The translations under genes were made by a program, and so were the position numbers. Source: Cognatundibacterium oligocarboniphilum (GTDB lineage: Bacteria > Pseudomonadota > Gammaproteobacteria > Burkholderiales > Burkholderiaceae_D). Taken from it: a stretch of 64,000 bases of DNA. Shown piece by piece: positions 1-9,485 of the stretch. Each line of letters starts with the position of its first letter. Within the stretch, counting starts at the first letter, position 1. Location: contig NZ_JABXYJ010000007.1 in the NCBI RefSeq assembly GCF_013377855.1, positions 1-64,000 of the forward strand. The letters are read 5' to 3'. The notes beneath the pieces were generated by a model that ran no database searches, was not told where the DNA came from, and saw nothing but the letters and a program-made list of their open reading frames with translations.

Positions 1-1
1 T

Positions 2-109
2 GTCGGAGTCAACCAAGGGCGCGGCGGAATGCACGCTTCATTCGATATTTCCGATCAATGGACGGTAATGGGAGACGAATGGTATCTTGTAAATAAGAAA
101 ATATATTAA
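2..109 (+). CDS. C-terminal fragment of an unidentified protein (5' truncated by window edge)
   Basis: An open frame enters the window and gives 35 residues ending in LVNKKIY before TAA at 107-109. It sits 32 bases before pilV on the same strand, so it may be the previous gene of the minor pilin operon, where a FimT/GspH-type pilin is common. The visible tail (GRGGMHASFDI, DEWYLVNKK) does not let me name a family. The frame is short, so coding status itself is uncertain. Confidence 0.45.
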   Translation, partial: VGVNQGRGGMHASFDISDQWTVMGDEWYLVNKKIY

Positions 110-141
110 AATTAGATTGTTAAATATTTCTTATTGGCATC

Positions 142-714
142 ATGATTCCAAATCAAACTCCGGGTTTTTCGCTGATTGAAGTATTAGTTGCTGTGTTTGT
201 ACTTGCGCTGGGGATTATTGGCGCAGCCGGCCTCCAACTTGCTGCAGTCAGGACGTCTCAACAAAGCGGATACCAGACTATTGCAGTGGAGTTGGCGAAT
301 GAGCTTGCAGATAAAATGCGCTCTAACGATACTCAGATGAAATTGTCTGATGCCGCAAATGTTTTTGCTTCAATTAATTATAATTCAGCAATAGATTCCG
401 ACCCTGCCGCACCAACACTTTGCTATACCTCAGCGGCAAATTGTAATGCGACTGACTTAGCAAAAGCCGATATCTATGAATGGCTGGTTCGTGTCAAAAA
501 AACCTTGCCTGCAGGTCGGGTGCTGGTTTGTCGTGATTCTTCGCCTTTTGATAGCTCTAGCAAAGCATTGACTTGGACTTGTACGTCGGATCCGAATGCT
601 GGTTTGACAATCAAGCTGGGTTGGAAAAGCAAAAATCCTGACGGTAGCTTTGTCTTAGCGAATGGCGTTAATCCTCCTAGTGTCGCAGTGACTGTAGAAT
701 CTTACGTCAAATAA
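142..714 (+). CDS. pilV: Type IV pilus minor pilin PilV
   Basis: Minor pilin expected to be cut by PilD and methylated, then to join the priming complex at the pilus tip. The type III leader is short: MIPNQTPG followed by FSLIEV, giving Gly-1/Phe+1 and the conserved Glu+5, then a hydrophobic helix to about residue 32. The motif GLQLAAVRTSQQSGYQ after the helix and the Asn/Asp-rich segment (NELADKMRSN) are typical of PilV. Length 190 aa is usual. It is first of a tightly packed operon; pilW starts 2 bases after its stop. Confidence in the family is high, and the name follows from gene order. Confidence 0.9.
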   Translation: MIPNQTPGFSLIEVLVAVFVLALGIIGAAGLQLAAVRTSQQSGYQTIAVELANELADKMRSNDTQMKLSDAANVFASINYNSAIDSDPAAPTLCYTSAANCNATDLAKADIYEWLVRVKKTLPAGRVLVCRDSSPFDSSSKALTWTCTSDPNAGLTIKLGWKSKNPDGSFVLANGVNPPSVAVTVESYVK

Positions 715-716
715 TT

Positions 717-1769
717 ATGAAATCAATTCCCGGTATTTTTGCTGACACCCGCGATATTTTCATCGCAAAATATCGTCAGAAAGGTCTGACATTAATTGAA
801 TTACTGATCTCGGTTTCAATTGGTTTGTTGGTTGTCTTCGCCGCAACCAGCCTGGTTGTTTCAACCAAAACCCTTTTCGTGACGCAGACCGATGGCAATG
901 ATACTCAGGATATTGCCCGGTTTGGTTTGGATAACATTTCCCGTTCACTTCGTCAGGCGGGTTATGTTAACTATGATTTTAATAATTCTCCACAAATTAC
1001 GCCATCTACTGCCAGTGCGGATCTGAATGGTATGGATGCCAATAGTGTTTCTGCGACATCGACAGATATTTCCTCGCCACTGGGATCATCGGTTAATTTT
1101 AGCGATGTATTGGCGGTACGTTTTTTCGGTTCCGGAAATACCGGAAGTGGCGATGGTACGGTGATTAACTGTGCAGGATTTTCAGTTCCAGCTCCGGTTT
1201 CATCAAATACCGCCGATCAGGATAGAGGCTGGAGTATTTATTATGTCGCTAACGGGGCAGGTAATGAACCTGAATTATTTTGCAAATACTATAACCCTGT
1301 ATCAGGTAACTGGAGCGCACAGTCTATCGTCAAAGGCGTGGAATCTTTTCAAGTCTTATATGGCGTTGATACAAGTAATCCAACTGATGGGACCGCGAAT
1401 AAATTTTTGACGGCAACGGCCATTAATGCACTTGATGCCAACCTGGTATTAACCGGGTCAACCGCTGCGCAACAGGCTCAGGATTTAAATCGCAAAACTT
1501 ACTGGAAGAAAATTACAGAAGTGAAAGTTGCCATGCTCGTCAGCGGTACGCAGAATTCAAGAGTTGATACAGCGACGACCACATACAATCTGTTCGGCCC
1601 TGATTATGCAGCAGCCAATTCCGGTGTTGACAAAGGGACGACTATCAAAGATCAGGATCTTCCTGCTTCCAGGCAAAAACGTGTTCGTAAAGTGTATACG
1701 GCAACTGTTTTTATCCGGAATATCTGTAATGTTGACCCCGTCAGGGGGACCTGTCTTCCTCCAAACTGA
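717..1769 (+). CDS. pilW: Type IV pilus assembly protein PilW
   Basis: PilW-family minor pilin of the tip/priming complex. The leader is longer than in PilV: about 23 residues ending QKG, then LTLIELLISV, so mature position 1 is Leu and position 5 is Glu. After the N-terminal helix come QTDGNDTQDIARFGLDNISRSLR-type residues seen in PilW proteins, with a large, mostly beta C-terminal domain carrying four or five cysteines (for example VINCAGF, ELFCKYY and two near the C-terminus). At 350 aa it has normal length. It is followed 7 bases later by pilX. Confidence 0.88.
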   Translation: MKSIPGIFADTRDIFIAKYRQKGLTLIELLISVSIGLLVVFAATSLVVSTKTLFVTQTDGNDTQDIARFGLDNISRSLRQAGYVNYDFNNSPQITPSTASADLNGMDANSVSATSTDISSPLGSSVNFSDVLAVRFFGSGNTGSGDGTVINCAGFSVPAPVSSNTADQDRGWSIYYVANGAGNEPELFCKYYNPVSGNWSAQSIVKGVESFQVLYGVDTSNPTDGTANKFLTATAINALDANLVLTGSTAAQQAQDLNRKTYWKKITEVKVAMLVSGTQNSRVDTATTTYNLFGPDYAAANSGVDKGTTIKDQDLPASRQKRVRKVYTATVFIRNICNVDPVRGTCLPPN

Positions 1770-1776
1770 GTTCGTT

Positions 1777-2430
1777 ATGTTCAACGAAAAATCTATCTCT
1801 TTTGACAAATACGTATATCGGTATTTACCTGGAAATCAAAGACAGAAGGGTATTTCCCTGGTTGTATCTTTATTAATGTTGATTGTCGTGCTTGTCCTCA
1901 GCATGTCTTTGACAACAATTTCTTTGCAAGGTGAAAAAGCCTCGCGCAATGACCGGGACAGACAGATTGCACTGATGTCGGCGGAGGCAGCGTTAAAAGA
2001 TGCGGAAATGGATATTGATCCTCAGGTTGCCTTGGCAAACGGACGCAGTAATGTATTTGATGCGACATCAAATCTCTTTTTTGAAGCTGGCTGCGCAAGT
2101 GGTGATGGCAATCTGTATCAGGGCATGTGCCTACCTGCGGCTAATGGACAAACACCAGTATGGCTTAGCATTGATTTGTCTAATGATGCTGCTGGTGCCC
2201 CTTCTGTTAAATATGGTCGCTTTACCGGACAGACGATGGTGGCCGGGAAAGGGGCTTTCCCGGCCAAATTGCCACGTTACATCATAGAAGCTGTGCAAGA
2301 TGTAGAGGCCGGAGGGAAAGCTGACGAGCAGACTAAATATTTTTTCCGTATCACTGCAATCGGTTTTGGTCCGAATCCAAATACCCAGGTTGTATTGCAG
2401 TCCTTTTATAGAAAAGCTGTCAGATCCTAA
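1777..2430 (+). CDS. pilX: Type IV pilus assembly protein PilX
   Basis: Minor pilin of the PilX group. The ATG at 1777 is preferred because it lies 7 bases after the pilW stop and gives a leader ending QKG followed by ISLVVSLLMLIVVLVLSMS; upstream in-frame starts lie inside pilW. Mature position 5 is Val rather than Glu, as often seen for PilX and the related GspK pilins, which sit at the tip. The ASRNDRDRQIALMSAEAALKDAE segment after the helix is typical. Length 217 aa. pilY1 begins 48 bases downstream. Confidence 0.87.
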   Translation: MFNEKSISFDKYVYRYLPGNQRQKGISLVVSLLMLIVVLVLSMSLTTISLQGEKASRNDRDRQIALMSAEAALKDAEMDIDPQVALANGRSNVFDATSNLFFEAGCASGDGNLYQGMCLPAANGQTPVWLSIDLSNDAAGAPSVKYGRFTGQTMVAGKGAFPAKLPRYIIEAVQDVEAGGKADEQTKYFFRITAIGFGPNPNTQVVLQSFYRKAVRS

Positions 2431-2478
2431 GTCATGCGTGTAATGCGCAGATGAATCATCCCTGACCGGAGAGTCAAA

Positions 2479-5400
2479 TTGAATAAATTGTTGAAATCGG
2501 TGATTGCCAGTTATCTGATGGTGATGCAAACGTTTGTCTTTGCGGCACCGCCTGTTATATCCCTTTCAAGCACCCCTTTGTATTCTGGGGGAGGCAATGT
2601 ACATCCCAATTTATTGCTTGATTTATCGGTGGAATTTCCAACCGTTAAGGCTGCATATAACAATTCCAGTGATTACAATAAAACACTGGACTATATTGGC
2701 TATTTCAATACCAAAAAATGCTACATGAATGGTGCAGGTCTGAAATTGTTTACCCAGGATGCATATGGTGACCCAATTTCGCGTGCGGTCAGCACTTCTG
2801 ATATGACGAATGGTTATTTCTATATTGTGAAAGATGCGGACGTTAATCACGAATGCGGAGGAACCGCTTTCAGCGGGAATTTCATGAACTGGGCAGCATC
2901 TTCTGCTATTGATATGTTGCGCTTGGCGTTGACTGGCGGCGATCGTTTTATCGATTCCACAACACAGACGGTTTTACAAAGAGCGTTCTTATATAATAGT
3001 TTTTATAACAATGGTAGTTATTTTAAGAAAAAAGTTGTTACAGCCAGCTCAACAATGAGTGCTCCATATGGCGTTACGCCATATAACGTGTCAACCCTGT
3101 ATGTTCTGAATTGTGACAATAAAATTTTATTCAGCGACGTCAATACATCATCTTCCTGCACAACACAGAGAACCTACCCAGACAATATTGCAACGACAGA
3201 CACTCAGCTCGATACATCGACAGATCGCGTTCTGGGTGAGTTTCTGGTACGTGTTCAGGTCTGTGACAGTATGGAAAATACGACACGCACAGATCTTTGT
3301 CTGCAGTATCCAAATGGTACTTATAAACCTGTCGGTAATATGCAGCGTAATCAGAATAGCGTTCGTTATGGTGCTTTCGGCTATTTAATTGACCAGGTGA
3401 ATACACGTTATGGCGGTGTGCTGAGGGCTCCATTGAAGTATGTCGGGAGTAAGCAATACCGTGCTGCGAATGGCTTTGCTGAAGAAGTCAATGACCGTCC
3501 GGAATGGGATGCTAACACAGGGATTTTTGTTGCTAATTCAGAGAATGATGCTACGGGAAACAGTGGTGTTATTAATTATCTCAATAAATTTGGACGCACC
3601 GGAAATTACAAGGCTTATGATCCCATCAGTGAGTTGTATTACGAAAGTATCCGTTATTTACAGGGCAGAGCACCGACAGCGAATGCGCTGACCGGTAAGA
3701 CTGCGGCGATGCAGGATAACTTTCAAGTCCTGTCCACCTGGACTGATCCGATTGAAGCATCCTGTCAGAAGAATTACATCATAGTCATTGGTGACGCGAA
3801 TACCCATCAGGATACGTTTATTCCAGGGGGAGTCCTGAATGGAAATGGCCGTGGTTTACGTTCTGCGGATGTCGCTTCAGCACAATGGCCGGCATTTGAT
3901 GTCAAAGCACAGACTGCATTGGTTGCGGCAATGGAATCCTCGTCTTCATCAGGAAATTCTGCGCCTGCGCCTTCTTTGGCGAATATGGCCACGGCATACA
4001 CCGGCGCGAGTAACGGCACTTTCTATATGGCAGGTGCAGCTTATTGGGCGCATACCAACGATATACGCCTGGACAAGCCTGTTCGTGTCAAAACATTCAC
4101 TATCGATGTGGATGAAAACGGAAATGGGCTGATTGATAATCCAACCAGAGCTCGTACTGCACCCAGATTGTCACAACTTTATCTGGCCGCAAAATATGGC
4201 GGATTTAATGACCTGAATCTGGATCAGAATCCATATAAAACCTTTGATGTTGATGGCAAGACGGTGATCGCCAATAACATTGAATGGGCAAACGGCAATG
4301 GTACGGATCCGGATAATTTTTTCCTCGCCAGTAATCCTGCGAAAATGATTGCAGCGATTAATGCTATTTTTCAGAATGTCGCATCGACAGGCGGGACTCT
4401 GGCAGGTGTCGGTATTTCATCGACTAGTGCCAGTGATAATCCTTATGTTTATGAACCAGGCTTCAAAGCCGATAAATGGTCGGGCAGTCTGAAAAAAGAA
4501 TCTGCAACAATCTCTAATCCACCAGCTGTATGGGATGCAGGGGTCATTCTGACAGGGGATCCGGTTGCAAAAATTTCTCCAAATCCTGTTCCTGGCAGCC
4601 GCAATATTTACACGTCCAAAATCAGTCTGGACGGTTCACTGGCCTTAGTTCCATTTACCTGGGCAAGTGGAGGAAATTTCAGTGCCAGCGATCAGCTCGC
4701 TTTGAATACCGACCCGCATACAGGAACAGTGGATAATTTTGCTTCTGACCGAATAAATTATCTGCGCGGTGATCGCACGCAGGAGCTGAGTAAGGATGCC
4801 AATGGTAATCCAGTCGGCAAATTCCGCGCCCGGGATAGTGTTTTGGGGGATATCATCAACAGCGCACCGGTTTATTATGGTGCGCCGGCTAAAAATATTT
4901 CTGGCCCTAGCTATTCTGCTTTTTATCAAACTTATGCCAACAGACAGAAGGCAGTCTATGTTGGCTCTAATGACGGGATGCTGCATGCATTTGATGCAGT
5001 TAACGGTACAGAACTGTTTTCTTACGTCCCGAATACCCTGATCTCGAAATTAAACAATCTTTCGGATCCTTATTACAACCATCAGTCTTATGTTGATGGC
5101 CGGATTACGATCAAAGAAGCGCAGATAAAAGGGAATTGGAAAACTTTACTGGTTTCTGGTTTTGGTGCCGGCAGTAAGGGTTTGTTTGCACTGGATGTTA
5201 CCAATCCGGCCAATTTTACCGGTGGTTTGGGAGCCTTATGGGAATTCAGCGACAAAATTGATGCCGATATGGGGTACGTGCTTGCACCGCCAATGATCGC
5301 CAAATTCCGAACTGGCGGAACGACAGCGAGTCCGACTTACGGGAACTTTGTAATTGTTTCGAGCGGCTACAATAACTATGACTCTAATCCGGTGGCAACC

Positions 5401-6399
5401 GGACAGGGTGCATTATTCTTATTGTCGCTGGATAAAAATCCGGGTGATCCGTGGGTACTGAATTCCAATTATTTTAAATTGATGACTCCGATTAAAGACC
5501 CAACCAGTAAAAATGGACTGGGAGCCCCTAATGTCGCTTATGGCGGTGACGGCGCCGTCAATTATGCGTACGCAGGGGATCTGCAGGGGAACATGTGGCG
5601 CTTTAACTTTACCGGGGCGACACTGAATGCGGCCACTATTTCCAGTACACCGGTCTTTACCGCCAAAACATCCACTGGTGTTGTGCAGCCCATTACGGTT
5701 CAGCCGCAAATTGTGTTTGCTCCCGGCGGCGGCTACATTCTCTTATTCGGTACCGGAAAATATCTGGAAACTTACGACGTTACTCCGTCAAATTATATGA
5801 CGAACACGTACTATGCGATTCTCGATACCACATATCCTGCGGATGCCGTAACGGGACGCAGCCAGTTGGAGCCGAGAACCGCCACACCGTCCGGTGCGGG
5901 TTTTACGCTGACGGGTAATAGTTTTACGTATGGAACAGCAACCGGAACCAAAAAAGGCTGGTATTTTGACTTTTATAATTCCTTGACAACCGGCGAACGG
6001 ATTCATCACACTCTGACCGGAACTACTGCGGGTAATTACTTGTTCTTTAATACCTTGATTTTAAGCAGTGATCCATGTTCCGGAGGGAGCGGCCGGAGAT
6101 ACATGGTCGATGTGTTAACCGGTATGAGCACAGACGTGACCGGCACTCTGTCAACTATTGGTCTCCTGACTTCACCGGTTGTATTGAATATTTCGACTAC
6201 GACTGGCGATAGAAATGCAACCGGCAGCCGCAGGATCACAACAAAAATTACAGTACGGACCGCAGGAACGGGAAACTCTTCCGGCGTGACCAGTGATAAT
6301 GCGGCGGCGCCAGATGCGGTAACCAGAGCAGGGCGCGTCAGCTGGAGAGAGTTGCAAAATTATCAGGATATGCGCAAAGCTGCTCAGAGCGGACAATAA
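2479..6399 (+). CDS. pilY1: Type IV pilus tip adhesin / assembly protein PilY1
   Basis: Large secreted pilus-tip protein, 1306 aa. The TTG start at 2479 is followed by a signal peptide ending TFVFAA. The N-terminal region has the LSVEFPT form rather than a DxSxS metal site, and a Rossmann-like NYIIVIGDANTH segment near residues 432-443, so the von Willebrand-like domain looks degenerate. A Ca-binding-like loop (DVDENGNGLID) lies near residues 543-553. The C-terminal half is the PilY1 beta-propeller, shown by YVGSNDGMLHAFDA (about residue 828) and YAGDLQGNMWRF (about 1032). The acidic loop normally just before YAGDL reads AYGGDGAVN here and has lost about half its ligands. The operon neighbours are minor pilins. 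Confidence 0.92.
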   Translation: MNKLLKSVIASYLMVMQTFVFAAPPVISLSSTPLYSGGGNVHPNLLLDLSVEFPTVKAAYNNSSDYNKTLDYIGYFNTKKCYMNGAGLKLFTQDAYGDPISRAVSTSDMTNGYFYIVKDADVNHECGGTAFSGNFMNWAASSAIDMLRLALTGGDRFIDSTTQTVLQRAFLYNSFYNNGSYFKKKVVTASSTMSAPYGVTPYNVSTLYVLNCDNKILFSDVNTSSSCTTQRTYPDNIATTDTQLDTSTDRVLGEFLVRVQVCDSMENTTRTDLCLQYPNGTYKPVGNMQRNQNSVRYGAFGYLIDQVNTRYGGVLRAPLKYVGSKQYRAANGFAEEVNDRPEWDANTGIFVANSENDATGNSGVINYLNKFGRTGNYKAYDPISELYYESIRYLQGRAPTANALTGKTAAMQDNFQVLSTWTDPIEASCQKNYIIVIGDANTHQDTFIPGGVLNGNGRGLRSADVASAQWPAFDVKAQTALVAAMESSSSSGNSAPAPSLANMATAYTGASNGTFYMAGAAYWAHTNDIRLDKPVRVKTFTIDVDENGNGLIDNPTRARTAPRLSQLYLAAKYGGFNDLNLDQNPYKTFDVDGKTVIANNIEWANGNGTDPDNFFLASNPAKMIAAINAIFQNVASTGGTLAGVGISSTSASDNPYVYEPGFKADKWSGSLKKESATISNPPAVWDAGVILTGDPVAKISPNPVPGSRNIYTSKISLDGSLALVPFTWASGGNFSASDQLALNTDPHTGTVDNFASDRINYLRGDRTQELSKDANGNPVGKFRARDSVLGDIINSAPVYYGAPAKNISGPSYSAFYQTYANRQKAVYVGSNDGMLHAFDAVNGTELFSYVPNTLISKLNNLSDPYYNHQSYVDGRITIKEAQIKGNWKTLLVSGFGAGSKGLFALDVTNPANFTGGLGALWEFSDKIDADMGYVLAPPMIAKFRTGGTTASPTYGNFVIVSSGYNNYDSNPVATGQGALFLLSLDKNPGDPWVLNSNYFKLMTPIKDPTSKNGLGAPNVAYGGDGAVNYAYAGDLQGNMWRFNFTGATLNAATISSTPVFTAKTSTGVVQPITVQPQIVFAPGGGYILLFGTGKYLETYDVTPSNYMTNTYYAILDTTYPADAVTGRSQLEPRTATPSGAGFTLTGNSFTYGTATGTKKGWYFDFYNSLTTGERIHHTLTGTTAGNYLFFNTLILSSDPCSGGSGRRYMVDVLTGMSTDVTGTLSTIGLLTSPVVLNISTTTGDRNATGSRRITTKITVRTAGTGNSSGVTSDNAAAPDAVTRAGRVSWRELQNYQDMRKAAQSGQ

Positions 6400-6419
6400 T
6401 CAAAATATTGAGGGTATTT

Positions 6420-6881
6420 ATGAGTAAAAATAAAGCACAGGGCTTCACGCTGATTGAATTGCTGATTACTCTGGTTATCGCCGGAATACTCTCGGCGATT
6501 GCGTATTCTTCATATAATTCGAGCGTGCTAAAAGCTCGGCGTTCAGAAGCCAAATCGGCATTGATGAAGCTGATGCAGCAGCAGGAGCGCTACTATACAC
6601 AAAACAACAGTTATATTGTTTTTTCAAATTCATCGACCGATGCTAATGAAATGAAATTTAACTGGTTTTCAGCTGACGCTGCTGCCAGCAGTTTTTATGA
6701 GATAAATGGAGCAGCCTGTACCGGAGATACGATTCAGAATTGTGTACTTCTGACTGCCACACCAGGAACGAGCAACGTGAATAGCAATTATAAAGACCCT
6801 GTATGCGGTAATTTCACTCTGACCAGTACCGGTGTCAAAGGGTTTTCCGGGACATCTGGCACTAAAGATCAATGCTGGTAA
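6420..6881 (+). CDS. pilE: Type IV minor pilin PilE
   Basis: Prepilin-like protein of 153 aa. The leader MSKNKAQG is followed by FTLIELLITLVIAGIL with Glu+5. The segment RSEAKSALMKLMQQQERYYTQNNSY is the hallmark of the PilE-like minor pilins that follow pilY1. The ATG at 6420 is chosen over a TTG at 6408 because GAGGG lies about 6 bases before it and it gives a standard leader. Several C-terminal cysteines (AACTGD, NCVLL, DPVCG, DQCW) probably form disulfides. Its stop overlaps the start of the next pilin gene (TAATG). Confidence 0.87.
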   Translation: MSKNKAQGFTLIELLITLVIAGILSAIAYSSYNSSVLKARRSEAKSALMKLMQQQERYYTQNNSYIVFSNSSTDANEMKFNWFSADAAASSFYEINGAACTGDTIQNCVLLTATPGTSNVNSNYKDPVCGNFTLTSTGVKGFSGTSGTKDQCW

Positions 6882-7447
6882 TGATGAAAAAGCTGATTGA
6901 TACGTCTGGAACAAAAGGTTTTTCGTTGACTGAGCTCATGGTTGTCGTCGCTATCGCAGCGATTCTGATGGCGATGGCCGCCCCTGCTTTTAACAGTTTC
7001 ATCGATAATCAGAAATTGTTGGCAACCGCGACCGAGTTTTATTCGGCAACAAATCTGACGCGGACAGAGGCTATCAAGCGTGGCGGGCAGGTAACGATGG
7101 CGGCGAATGACGGGGTTAACTGGAACTCTGGCTGGACCATTTTTGTGGACGCCAATGCCAATGCGATTCCTGATGCCGGTGAGACGATTATCATTATTCA
7201 TGAGGCAATTCCCGGCAAGATTACGGTAACGAATAATTTTACGGACTCGACAGTGCCTTATGTTTCATATACCGGTAATGGCCGCAGCAGGACGAATGCG
7301 AACGGTCAGCAACCACAGGCGGGAACAGCGTCATTTACGTTGGGATCATCGGTGCAGCGTGTGAAACTGAATTTTTTAGGGCGGGCACGGATTTGCAATC
7401 CGGCAGTGGATCAGGTGAGTTGTGCCGACACCAATACAGGAAACTGA
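6881..7447 (+). CDS. fimT: FimT/GspH-family type IV minor pilin
   Basis: Pseudopilin of the GspH/FimT family, last gene of the operon. The leader MMKKLIDTSGTKG precedes FSLTELMVVVAIAAIL, with Phe+1 and Glu+5. The GspH domain shows ATEFYSATNLTRTEAIKRGGQV, then WNSGWTIFVDANANA with a D-x-N acidic loop, and a GNGRSR turn near the end. The ATG at 6881 overlaps the pilE stop, suggesting translational coupling; ATG codons at 6872 and 6884 are alternatives. Some FimT proteins bind DNA during natural transformation, but nothing here proves that role. Confidence 0.82.
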   Translation: MMKKLIDTSGTKGFSLTELMVVVAIAAILMAMAAPAFNSFIDNQKLLATATEFYSATNLTRTEAIKRGGQVTMAANDGVNWNSGWTIFVDANANAIPDAGETIIIIHEAIPGKITVTNNFTDSTVPYVSYTGNGRSRTNANGQQPQAGTASFTLGSSVQRVKLNFLGRARICNPAVDQVSCADTNTGN

Positions 7448-7510
7448 TTCCGCGCATCACTGACGTTAGTCCTGGAATGTAAAGATACGTGGAGTTGACA
7501 ACTCATCTTG

Positions 7511-7550
7511 GCAGCAGAGTCTTTATTCAGGTTCTGCTGCTTTCTTGTTT
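7511..7550 (+). terminator. Rho-independent terminator of the minor pilin operon, overlapping the nrdR 3' end
   Basis: GCAGCAGA (7511-7518) pairs with TCTGCTGC (7533-7540), followed by TTTCTTGTTTTT on the plus strand. The right arm lies inside the nrdR reading frame (minus strand stop at 7523), so the C-terminal codons of nrdR double as half of the opposing operon's terminator. Confidence 0.7.
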
Positions 7551-8014
7551 TTCCCGACCTTGTTTTCTACATTGATTTCCTGAATGGCCTCTGCGAATTC
7601 GGAGATGTCTTCAAAACTTTTGTAAACGGAAGCAAAACGGATGTAGGCGATTTTATCCAGACGCTTTAACTCCCGCATGACCAGTTCGCCCAGTTGTACC
7701 GAGAGAATTTCGCGCTCACCGCTGGAGAGTAATTTTTCTTCTATGCGCTGAATGGCGCCGTCGACAGCTTCCGCCGATACCGGCCGTTTACGAAGTGCCA
7801 GCATCAGGCTGGCGCGCAGTTTGGCAGACTCATATTCTGTCCGGCTGCCATTCTTTTTGACAATCACGGGCATCGCCAGCTCTATCCGTTCATAAGTCGT
7901 GAACCGCTTATCGCAATGCGCGCAGCGTCGTCGGCGGCGCATGACATTTCCTTCTTCTGAAACCCGGGTATCAATCACCTGAGTATCATCGTGGTGGCAA
8001 TAGGGACATTTCAT
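7523..8014 (-). CDS. nrdR: Transcriptional repressor NrdR
   Basis: Zinc-ribbon/ATP-cone repressor of ribonucleotide reductase genes; it senses ATP/dATP. Four cysteines are in place: MKCPYC at the start and RCAHCDKRF near residue 31. The RRRRRC basic run and FTTYER segment link to an ATP-cone ([18 protein letters not shown] onwards). Length 163 aa is slightly long because of a Lys/Glu-rich tail. It lies 103 bases downstream of glyA on the same strand, a linkage common in betaproteobacteria, and converges with the pilin operon. Confidence 0.96.
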   Translation of the reverse strand: MKCPYCHHDDTQVIDTRVSEEGNVMRRRRRCAHCDKRFTTYERIELAMPVIVKKNGSRTEYESAKLRASLMLALRKRPVSAEAVDGAIQRIEEKLLSSGEREILSVQLGELVMRELKRLDKIAYIRFASVYKSFEDISEFAEAIQEINVENKVGKNKKAAEPE

Positions 8015-8117
8015 AGAATGGTGAGTGAGGGATTCAGATATCAGAACCGAATGATGCGGAACAGGAACAGGTCAGAATGCAAAAATGCTGTCGCGGCACT
8101 CTGACCAGTTATCATGC

Positions 8118-9368
8118 TCAGGCCTGATAAACAGGGAATGCGTCAGTCAGTTTTTTGACTTCCGCTTTCACTTTTTCAATAGTGGCCGGATCATTTGGAT
8201 TGTCGAGTACGTCAGCAATCAGGTGACCGACCTTGATGGCTTCCGCTTCTTTGAAACCCCGGGTGGTGAACGCTGGACTGCCCAAGCGGATACCGGAAGT
8301 GATCATTGGCTTCTGTGGATCGTTAGGGATGCCGTTTTTGTTGCAGGTCATGTGTGCAGAGCCGAGAATTGCTTCTGCTTCTTTGCCTGTCAGACCTTTC
8401 GGACGCAGATCGACCAGCATCACGTGCGATTCGGTGCGGCCGGAAACAATGCGCAGGCCGCGTTCGGTCAGCGTGTTGGCCAGTGCTGCTGCATTTTTGA
8501 CGACCTGTTCCTGATAGGCTTTGAATTCCGGTGACAGCGCTTCTTTGAAGGCAACAGCTTTACCAGCGATGACATGCATCAGCGGACCGCCTTGCAGGCC
8601 AGGGAAAATCGCGGAGTTGATTTTCTTGGCAATCGCTTCGTCGTTGCTGAGGATGATGCCGCCGCGCGGGCCGCGCAGGCTCTTGTGGGTAGTCGAGGTG
8701 ACGACGTCAGCATGCGGAACCGGGTTAGGGTAGACGCCAGCGGCGATCAGGCCGGCATAGTGGGCCATGTCGACCATGAAATAGGCGCCGACTTCTTTGG
8801 CGATTTTGGCGAAGCGTTCGAAATCGATACGCAGTGCAAAGGCCGATGCGCCGGCGATGATCAGCTTAGGCTTGGCTTCGCGTGCCAGTTTTTCCATCGC
8901 GTCGTAATCGATGTCTTCCTGGGCATTCAGACCGTAAGACACGACATTGAACCATTTACCAGACATATTCAGCGGCATGCCGTGCGTTAAGTGGCCACCT
9001 TCGGCCAGGCTCATGCCCATGATGGTGTCGCCCGGATTCAGCAGGGCGAAGAAGACGCCCTGATTCGCTTGCGAGCCGGAGTTTGGCTGTACGTTGGCGA
9101 AGTTTGCGCCAAACAACTGTTTCAGGCGGTCGATGGCCAGTTGCTCAACAACGTCCACATATTCGCAACCACCGTAGTAGCGCTTGCCGGGATAGCCTTC
9201 AGCGTATTTGTTGGTCAGCTGGGAGCCTTGCGCTTCCATCACGGCCGGCGATGTGTAATTTTCGGAAGCGATCAGTTCGATGTGCTCTTCCTGACGGTGG
9301 TTTTCTTGCTGGATGGTCGCAAATATTTCTGGGTCGATATGGGCGAGCGTATGAGTTTTAGCAAACAT
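8118..9368 (-). CDS. glyA: Serine hydroxymethyltransferase
   Basis: PLP enzyme that interconverts serine plus tetrahydrofolate with glycine plus 5,10-methylene-tetrahydrofolate; cytoplasmic. The start [16 protein letters not shown] is preferred over the longer frame because CAGGAA lies about 8 bases upstream. Recognisable are [50 protein letters not shown] and the PLP-lysine motif [12 protein letters not shown]. Length 416 aa is normal. A ZTP riboswitch about 120 bases upstream implies control by the purine precursor ZMP/ZTP, which accumulates when 10-formyl-THF is short. nrdR follows in the same direction. Confidence 0.97.
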   Translation of the reverse strand: MFAKTHTLAHIDPEIFATIQQENHRQEEHIELIASENYTSPAVMEAQGSQLTNKYAEGYPGKRYYGGCEYVDVVEQLAIDRLKQLFGANFANVQPNSGSQANQGVFFALLNPGDTIMGMSLAEGGHLTHGMPLNMSGKWFNVVSYGLNAQEDIDYDAMEKLAREAKPKLIIAGASAFALRIDFERFAKIAKEVGAYFMVDMAHYAGLIAAGVYPNPVPHADVVTSTTHKSLRGPRGGIILSNDEAIAKKINSAIFPGLQGGPLMHVIAGKAVAFKEALSPEFKAYQEQVVKNAAALANTLTERGLRIVSGRTESHVMLVDLRPKGLTGKEAEAILGSAHMTCNKNGIPNDPQKPMITSGIRLGSPAFTTRGFKEAEAIKVGHLIADVLDNPNDPATIEKVKAEVKKLTDAFPVYQA

Positions 9369-9485
9369 GGTTTTCCTGATTCCTGTTGAATGATTGAATA
9401 AGCTGAACAACGTAAGTTGATTGTATTCTGTGAGGTGTCGCTCGGAATGGTATGACGAATGGCAGCCTCACTGCTTTACCATCAG

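Noticed and set aside
1528..1776. Extended pilX frame
   Set aside because: It lies inside pilW; the ATG at 1777 yields a proper prepilin leader.
8085..9389. Long plus-strand open frames opposite glyA
   Set aside because: They are mirror frames of a well-conserved glyA gene with no recognisable protein motifs. The same holds for the long frames opposite ilvD, edd, ppc and zwf.
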